From Canna indica (taxonomy: Eukaryota; Streptophyta; Magnoliopsida; Zingiberales; Cannaceae): DNA of 64,000 bases. The translations under genes and the position numbers were made by a program. The stretch is from positions 52,840,501 through 52,904,500 of the forward strand of contig CP136891.1 in the NCBI GenBank assembly GCA_034359265.1, given 5' to 3'. Shown in pieces: positions 57,501 to 64,000 of this stretch (positions are counted from its first letter, which is position 1; each line of letters opens with the position of its first letter). A model generated the notes under the pieces. It saw only the letters and a list, made by a program, of their open reading frames with translations, was not told the origin of the DNA and ran no database searches.

Positions 57501-59241
57501 GATGAAAATAATGAGGAGACCCAACATGAAGAACCTTCATCCTCAAATCTACCTCAAGTTGAAGATGATGAAGAAGAAGCTCTACCACCTCTCCCTAAAG
57601 GATATCGATTGGTAAGAGATCATCCAATGGACCAAGTCATTGGAGAGGGAGTGGTAACACGTTCTAAACTCAAGAATGTTTGTCAATATGTTGCTTTTGT
57701 ATCTCAAGTAGAGCCTAAGAACATTAAGGGAGCAATAGAATATGAGTTTTGGGTACTAGCTATGCAAGAAGAACTCAACCAATTTGCTAAAAATGATGTA
57801 TGAGACTTAGTGCCTAGACCTAGTGAACAAACCATAATTGGAACTAAATGGGTATTTAGAAATAAGCTAGATGAAGAAGGATTAGTTATTAGAAACAAAG
57901 CTAGGTTAGTGGCACAAGGGTACAATCAACAAGAAGGAATAAACTATAATGAAATATATGCTCCCGTAGCTAGATTAGAAGCAATTAGAATGCTTTTGGT
58001 ATATTCTAGCTTAAGGGTTTTAAACTTTTTCAAATGGATGTAAAAAGTGCATTTTGAAATGGTTTTATTAATGAAGAAGTTTATGTTGAACAACCCCCCG
58101 GATTTGAAAGTTTTGAGTTTCCAAACCATGTTTTCAAACTTAAAAAAGCATTATATGGTTTAAAACAAGCCCCTAGGGCTTGGTATGAAAGACTTTCAAT
58201 TTTCCTAATTGAACAAGGTTTTGATATTGGAAAAGCCGATGTTTCACTTTTCATTAAGCATCATAAAAATGACATGTTATTAGTTCAAATTTATGTTGAT
58301 GACATAATTTTTGGTGCTACTAATGAAATACTTTGTAAGTGGTTTGCTAAATGTATGCAAGATGAGTTTGAGATGAGCATGATGGGAGAGCTCTCCTTCA
58401 TGCTTGGTTTCCAAGTCAAGCAAACCAACAAAGGGATCTTCATCAATCAAGCCAAGTACACAAAGGACCTCATCAAAAGGTTTGGGATGAATGAAGCCAA
58501 GATAGCTTCTACACCTATGAGCGCATCCATCAAGCTTGACCAAGATGAAGAGGGCATTAAAGTGGACGAAAAATGATATCGAGGTATGATTGGTAGTCTT
58601 CTTTATTTAACCGCAAGTAGACCCGATATCATGTTTAGTGTTTATGTATGTGCTAGGTTTCAATCTTGCCCTAAGATGTCTCATTTAAGTGCGGTAAAAT
58701 GCATATTCAGGTATTTAAAGGGCACGATTGACTTAGGATTATGGTATTCATGTCATACATTATTTGATTTAATCAGTTTTTTGGACGCTGATTTTGCCGG
58801 ATGTAAGGTATATAGAAAAAGCACTAGTGGGTGTTGTCAATTCTTAGGAGCGAGTCTTGTTTCTTGGTTCTCAAAGAAATAAAACTCAGTTACGCTTTCA
58901 ACTACGAAGCGGAATACATAGCTGCGGCTAGTTGTTGTGCGCAAGTCCTTTAGATGAAACAAACTCTTTTAGACTATGAACTTAGATATTCTTGCATACC
59001 TATACATTGTGATAATACTAGTGCAATAAATTTAACCAAAATTCCCATTTTACACTCTAGAACTAAGCATATTGACTTGAGACATCATTTTCTTAAGGAT
59101 AATGTGACTAAGGGAAATATATTGGTAGAATTTGTATCCACCGATAAACAACTTGCTGATATATTTACAAAACCCTTGGTTGAAGAAAACTTCACAAATT
59201 TAAGGATGCAATTAGGAATTTGTGCTTTTCGTAGTAATTAA
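54531..59241 (+). pseudogene. Cop-2 gag-pol polyprotein, degenerate
   Basis: From ATG 54531: gag of the UBN2 kind (LFDENNYAYWKIRMNDFL; 54570-55060), an eroded first zinc knuckle (GHLRKDCP, about 55350), a Lys/Glu-rich coiled coil (55385-55975), a second CCHC knuckle (CFSCGIFGHMAKDC, 55981-56024), aspartic protease (WILDSGC, 56165), integrase with its HHCC part (WHRRIGHAS, 56560; CDACQLGK) and catalytic D, D, E (MDLFG, SDNGGEF, VVERKNR), reverse transcriptase ([17 protein letters not shown] at about 58300) and RNase H (SRPDIMFSV; ADIFTKPL at 59155). The reading frame changes at about 55350, 55950, 56110, 56900, 58050 and 58890, and there are at least six in-frame stops. It would make the particle and copy the element; as read it cannot. 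Confidence 0.9.
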
Positions 59242-59756
59242 AATGTTTTTCTTTAAAATGTATATGCTTTTCAAAAATTGCATTTAATACAATATCATCA
59301 CTCTTATGTATTGCTCTGTAGTGGGGCTTTGCGACCTATTAGTGTTTGCCTTCTATAGGCTTACATTAATGGGAAGGACTATAGTGGTAGATGATACTTG
59401 GTTTTTGTGGCTTTCTTGGTTCTTTTGATTACACTCATTAATTGTACCTTAATTCTTACCCTTTTTGATTGATGTCAAAAGGGAGAGAAAAAGTAAGGTC
59501 ACACTTGGTTTTCACGATGCATATAGTTAGGGTGAGTTTTATAGTTAAGGGGGATATGCACATTGATAGGGGGAACATAGGTTGAAGTTATAAGTATTTG
59601 AATATGCACATTGATAAGAGGAGCATAGGTTGAGTTATGAGTAGTTGAATGCATATGCTAAGTTACATATCTTGAATGCCCTAACTCATGAATGTCTTAA
59701 CTCAAACTCACAAACACTTATGCTTTCTGAAAAATTTCATGTTATGTTTGTCATCA
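59242..59756 (+). other. Cop-2 3' non-coding spacer
   Basis: No frame; an env-like gene, found here in some SIRE-type elements, is not seen. A GATGTCAAAAGGGAGAG purine motif lies at 59474 and related GATAGGGGGA words follow. Confidence 0.6.
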
Positions 59757-59772
59757 TCAAAAAGTGGGAGAT
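59757..59772 (+). promoter_or_regulatory. Cop-2 polypurine tract
   Basis: CAAAAAGTGGGAGAT just before the 3' LTR. Confidence 0.75.
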
Positions 59773-61191
59773 TGTTGGATTAAGGGTCTCTCTTAAGCCT
59801 CGATCTTTTTTTTGATGATAACAAACATGTATTTAATCCAAGTGTGAAGTTTTGAGTTCAGGTTGAGGTTGCGATAAGCATGCCAAGTCCGTTAAAATGA
59901 GACGAAAGAAAAGATCGTCAAAGAAACGAAAGAAGAAAGGCTCGGGCATAAATCAAATAGATATGTTGTAATATATCCCTAGGACAATCTTATCCCTAGG
60001 ACAATCTTATCCCAAGCCTAATTGTATAGTTATCCAAGTTAGAACTTGGTAACTAAATCCATAAAAAAAGCATGTAAAAATTTCAAGAAGAAATCAGCCT
60101 CAGCCTGCATTCGGTCGACCGAACAAGGCAGTGTCATTGGCAGCAGCCAATTTGATCGATCGGTCGGTCGACCAAATGATGCAAAAAAAGAGGCAATAGT
60201 CATAGAAGGCTGTGTCGGTTGACTGACCGAGGCAAAATTTTGGCAGAATGCTTAGCGGTCGACCAATCGATCGACCGAATTGGAGATAGCCTATCGCGCG
60301 ACCCTAGCTCCAGTTATTCGGTCAGCTAGTTGACTGAAGGTGGGATCGACTCTTTTCTGTCAGCCAGTCGACACGTTGGTCGACCGAGCTCTCTCATATA
60401 GCCAGCGATCGCAGTGGCAATCGATCAGTCGGTCGATCGACCGATCGATCGGCCAACGACCGAACGGCTTCAACGACTATTTTTTTAACTATTGAACGGG
60501 CCGTTCGAGTGAGGGGTTATAAATACCCCTCACCTAACTTCTTTATTTTTTCTTAGAACTTTTATTGAACAATTAAAGAAGTTTCTTAAGCCTTCAAAAG
60601 TGTGAATTGCTGCGTGCGCCCTCTGCTTCTGTCGACAACAAATTCCAAGCGTTGATTCCTTGCTTCTTCAACTGTGCTGCAACTCTAAGAGCCATCTTCT
60701 TGCAAGTTGGAGACGTGAAGGTGGTGGAAAGAAGCCTTGGTTCATTTTACATTCTTAAAGCTCTTTCTTGTATTTGATTTTTATTGTAAACTTGTTTTAA
60801 GTTTGAGATAGCCACTAGGTGTGCTAGAAAACACTTAGGGATAGCTTTATAGAATTGTGTTTTGCCTAGGTGAATAGGTTTGAGGTGTTCTCAGAGTAGT
60901 GAGAAGGGTGTCCTCATTGTATTCAGAGGGAAACATAGATTCTATAAAGTAGTGATTAGAAATCCTTGGTGAGGAGTCATGGTAGTGGAGTAGGCAGTTA
61001 GCTGAACCACTATAAGTATTCTTGTTTGCATTACTTCCTTACTTGCTTTTATCATTGCTATTGAAATTTGATCACATTAACTATTAAGAAATAATTGCAT
61101 TAAGTGAATCTAAAATTGAGTAAGAAGAAAATATAGTTAAAGGGGACAGACACTATTCAACCCCCCTTCTAGTGTCGGGTTTCACACAACA
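59773..61191 (+). repeat. Cop-2 3' LTR
   Basis: 1419 bp. Compared with the 5' LTR it has an extra segment in the GGTCGACC zone (about 60115-60225) and a small duplication of CCTAGGACAATCTTAT (59980-60015). Confidence 0.92.
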
Positions 61192-62119
61192 ATTATAAAT
61201 ACCCATCCCAGTCTTATTTCTAGCCTACTAATGATGCTTCTAAGCCAAAAAAGAGTCACTCCTTGCATCTCTACAAGACTCTTGATCCATCTTTGCAAAG
61301 AACCCTAGCTTTGAGCCTATGAGCCTTAAGATTGACTTTGAGCTTGTCTTGATTCATCTTCAAGTCATCAAGAGGAGCTAGGACATCTTGTTTGAGAGCT
61401 AAGTTTACATTATTTATTATTTGCTCTCATTATTGTTGTATTTTGGTGTTTATTTCATTGTATTTGAGCTTGTGAAGACGTAGGTAGTTAGGTTTTAAAA
61501 TTGGGTGGTTGCCTTTGTGTTTAAGGTTTAACTCCACCGGTGTAAACTTAGTTTTATAGGATTAGTTGAGTTGTCCTTTAGGTTGAGGTGGAAGAATGAT
61601 CTCGGTAAGAAGGCGGAGACTTCCGAGTTTGGAAGTGCCTTAGGTTGAGAGCGAGACTCTTCGGGTCAAAGTCCTTGTTGTAAGGGAAACGATATAATCT
61701 AGTAAAGCTAAGTTTGGAAATCCTAAGCGGGGTGCTTAGTTAGTGGAGTAGACATTGGAGCCAAACCACTATAAATCTCATTGTGTTAGCATTATTTTTC
61801 TTTGTGTATTGCATTGTTTATCTTTATTACTCACTTCCGCATTTAGTCGTCAATTGTGAATTGTCTAAATAACCAAAGAAATGTTTAAAACTGAATTTAG
61901 GCTAATTAATTAGTTAACACACTATTGACCCCCCCTTTAGTGTGGCCATTTCACCCAATACGACCTGGAGTTGTTACCGTATAGGGCATTGCTAGCGTGT
62001 CGATATACTGTAGGGTTATGTCATGAGATAAATGGGCTAAGTCTGCATCTCAGAGCGACTTGTGGTTAGTTTATTTTAAGATTCAAGGATTAATCGTTTC
62101 ATTTATTGATGATGATTTC

Positions 62120-64000
62120 TTTCTAGTGGCTCCAGTGTGAGCGGCAGTGGCAGTAACTCCACGCGGGGTCAAGGCCGAGGCCAGAGCGGAGGCCGATGGC
62201 GGGGCCGGGGTCGTAAAAGTAGACGACCAGTTGAGGTGGAACTGGGACAGTCCCAAGGTAGCACAACTTGAGGTCGTGAGTGGCCCTATGCTAGAGAGTG
62301 CACCATTTTTGGGGGCTACCTTTGTATGGATTCTTGGATTAGAGATCCATGCAATGCTTGCTTAGTATATTGAACGATTCATTAGTTCTCGTCATATTGT
62401 TTAAATATCTATAGTGTAGTTTGGTTTGGGCGGCCCTAGGGATCCTAGGGGGGCGGTTGATAGAGTTCTGCAGAAGGGATCTGTAAGGGTTGGCTGATGG
62501 TAAATTTCTCTTATACCGAAATTTTGGATTCATTGGAGGATCTTTTCCCTAGATTTCAAGAAATATAAATTAGGGGTGTAGAGCGACCTTATGCTTAAGG
62601 GCCATGATTATGTGCGACTGGAGTTGAGCAGGACCCAGAGCGATTTCGCTATGAGGCCTGTTTTGGGGTGCAGACATGTTGGGCACTTCAGGAAGGATTA
62701 TCCTAGCAAAGGTAGTCAGCAGCTTGATCAGACCAGAGGGAAGGCACCGATGTCAGTAGGTTCTGTAGCTCAGAGGGGTCAGACTCAGGGCAAAGGCCAG
62801 CGAGCCGCTGGTTGAGAGAGACTCGCTGCACGGGTATTTGCATTGAACCGAGAGGGCGTTGAGGCATCCAGGGCAGTAGTGATAGGCAACCTTATTGTTG
62901 GTTCTGCTATTGCATTTGTTTTGTTTGATCTAGGTGCTACACATTCATTTGTTTCTGCATTGTTTGCTGCCAAATTGTCGGGGAAACCCTCTATACTTGA
63001 TTTGCCTCTTGTGGTATCTACGCGTACGAGCAATCCTGTGTTGGCAGGGGGTTGTGAAGTGGTCATTTATAGGCATGTGTTAATGGCCGAGTTAACACTC
63101 TTGCCGATGTTAGAGCTGGATGTGATTTTGGGCATGGACTTGTTGGTGGACCATTTCGCCTTAGTGAATTGCAGGACTAAGACTGTTACCTTCAGTAAGC
63201 CTGGATTGCCCTAGTTTACCTTTCAGGGTGAGGGAAGGAGAGACTCGATGGTGGCCATTTCAACTCTCAAGGCCCGGAAGTTGCTTCTAGGTGGTTGCCA
63301 GTCTTTTCTGGCCTTTGTGTCTGTGGCAGAGGAAAGTGGAGGTGCGGCTAGGGGCATTGAGGGAACGCCAGTGGTATGCGGGTTCTCTGATGTTTTCCCA
63401 AAGGAGTTGTCAGGTTTGCCCCTAGAGAGGAAGATCGAGTTCTGTATTGATTTGCAGCCTGGGGTGAAGCTGATTTCCATTCCGTCATATTAGATGGCAC
63501 CAACTGAGTTGAAAGAGTTGAAGTCCTAATTGCAGGAGCTGCTTGAGTTGGGCTTCATTCGTCCAAGTGTTTCGCCTTGGGGGTGCTCCAGTGCTCTTTG
63601 TCAAAAAGAAGGATGAATCCATGCGAATGTGTATATACCACCGACAGCTTAATAAGGTGACGGTGAAGAATCGGTACTCGCTACCTAGGATCGATGATTT
63701 ATTTGATCATGTAAAGGGGGCACAGTGGTATTCCAAGATTGACCTGCAGTTAGGGTACCATCAGCTGAGGATCCAGGATAATGACATCCCTAAGGCTCCT
63801 TTCAGGTCGAGGTATGGGCACTTTGAGTTCCTGGTAATGTCCTTCGGGCTGACTAATGCACTTGTAGTATTTATGGATCTGATGAACCGAGTGTTCAGGG
63901 AATACTTGGATAAATTTGTGATACTGTTTATTGATGACATCTTGATATATTCCATGAGTGGGGAGGAGCATGCTGAGCACTTGAGGGTAGTTCTGGAGAC
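62120..64000 (+). pseudogene. Gyp-1 gag-pol, partial and degenerate
   Basis: After the Cop-1 insertion, gag remnants come first: an RG-rich start (RGQGRGQSGG, about 62160) whose initiator ATG appears mutated, then a CCHC-like knuckle (GHFRKDYPSK, about 62690) where two cysteines are changed. The protease follows (62843-63214), where the catalytic DSG reads DLG (FDLGATHSF). Next are the linker to RT (GFSDVFPKELSGLP, 63380) and reverse transcriptase with [31 protein letters not shown] and FIDD at about 63935. A stop after SIPSY (63491), another near 63528, and a frameshift near 63580 break the RT. The rest continues beyond the window. Confidence 0.85.

Larger units (their letters stand above)
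53161..61191 (+). mobile_element. Cop-2, copia element nested in the Cop-1 LTR
   Basis: LTRs 53161-54473 and 59773-61191 begin TGATGGCTTAAGGG / TGTTGGATTAAGGG and end ACACAATA / ACACAACA. A perfect 5-bp duplication ATTAT flanks it (53156-53160, 61192-61196). Primer-binding site, gag-pol in copia order (protease, integrase, RT, RNase H) and polypurine tract are all present. The coding region is interrupted by stops and frameshifts. Features fit the SIRE-like side of Ty1/copia, a tentative placement. Confidence 0.93.
48061..61960 (+). mobile_element. Cop-1, copia-type element nested in Gyp-1
   Basis: LTRs begin TGTTGGCTTAAG (48061) and TGTTAGCTTAAG (52237); the 3' LTR ends CACCCAATA at 61960. 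An exact duplication CGACC flanks it (48056-48060, 61961-61965), and Gyp-1 sequence joins cleanly across. The 5' LTR is cut at 49305 by a deletion that also removed gag. What remains inside is a short piece resembling the region after the gag knuckle (49380-49560), a TRIM, and non-coding repeats. It cannot code for its own movement. Confidence 0.9.
52237..61960 (+). repeat. Cop-1 3' LTR, split by Cop-2
   Basis: The left part 52237-53160 and right part 61197-61960 join at ATTAT to an LTR of about 1.69 kb, the size of the solo LTR at 32632-34345 (1.71 kb). The intact junction sequence can be read in Cop-1's own 5' LTR near 49036. Confidence 0.9.
45893..64000 (+). mobile_element. Gyp-1, Ty3/gypsy element, runs off the window
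   Basis: The 5' LTR starts TGTAATGTCC at 45893. A primer-binding site, gag remnants, protease and reverse transcriptase follow after a 13.9-kb interruption by Cop-1 (48061-61960, plus its 5-bp duplication). The RT sequence is closest in memory to Tekay/Del chromoviruses. Integrase and 3' LTR lie beyond 64000. Frames are broken, so it is dead as read. Confidence 0.85.

Noticed and set aside
54531..59241. Cop-2 as a potentially active autonomous element
   Set aside because: LTRs and catalytic motifs are present, but the polyprotein has several stops and six frame changes.

Overview
This is nuclear DNA of a flowering plant. It holds spliced genes with GT-AG introns, TATA promoters and plant-type transposons of nearly every major group. 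The Ran protein would fit a monocot or a dicot, so I do not name a species. By rough count about 80% of the window is transposable-element sequence, much of it nested. Only two host genes look intact: a Ran GTPase gene of 8 exons (12606-15453, +) and an intronless DUF761-domain gene (37330-37695, +). Each sits in a small island with few transposons (about 10.7-17.7 kb and 35.9-38.9 kb).

Left part (1-10712). A complete TRIM retroelement (135-466) is followed by a 9.7-kb compound hAT-like element (984-10712) with an exact 8-bp target duplication. Inside the hAT lie two more TRIMs (one chimeric), a non-autonomous CACTA carrying its own hAT MITE, a broken SPX-domain exon, a PIF/Harbinger element with a Myb/SANT-like fragment and an antisense WAT1/MtN21-like exon, a Mutator-type foldback, and a GC-rich minisatellite between inverted repeats.

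Middle part (18373-31689). One CACTA element (TSD ACC) contains a second one (20528-27297, TSD AAC). The inner element carries a degenerate TNP2-type transposase and an ORF2 gene on the minus strand. A set of strong foldbacks lies just upstream of its transposase. The outer element keeps only ORF2 exons, and an F-box/LRR gene fragment sits in one of its introns.

From 31.7 to 45.0 kb come remnants of LTR retroelements: a solo copia LTR with TSD AATCA, Tat-like gypsy LTRs, and a minus-strand copia with a long non-coding repeat block. A decayed TTF-zinc-finger/DUF4371 hAT gene there is interrupted by a Mutator-type MITE.

Right part (45893-64000). A chromovirus-like Ty3/gypsy element, whose 3' end lies beyond the window, is split by copia element Cop-1 (48061-61960, TSD CGACC). 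The 3' LTR of Cop-1 is itself split by copia element Cop-2 (53161-61191, TSD ATTAT). A truncated TRIM also sits in Cop-1. All transposon coding regions seen here carry stops or frameshifts. No tRNA, rRNA or CRISPR was recognised.
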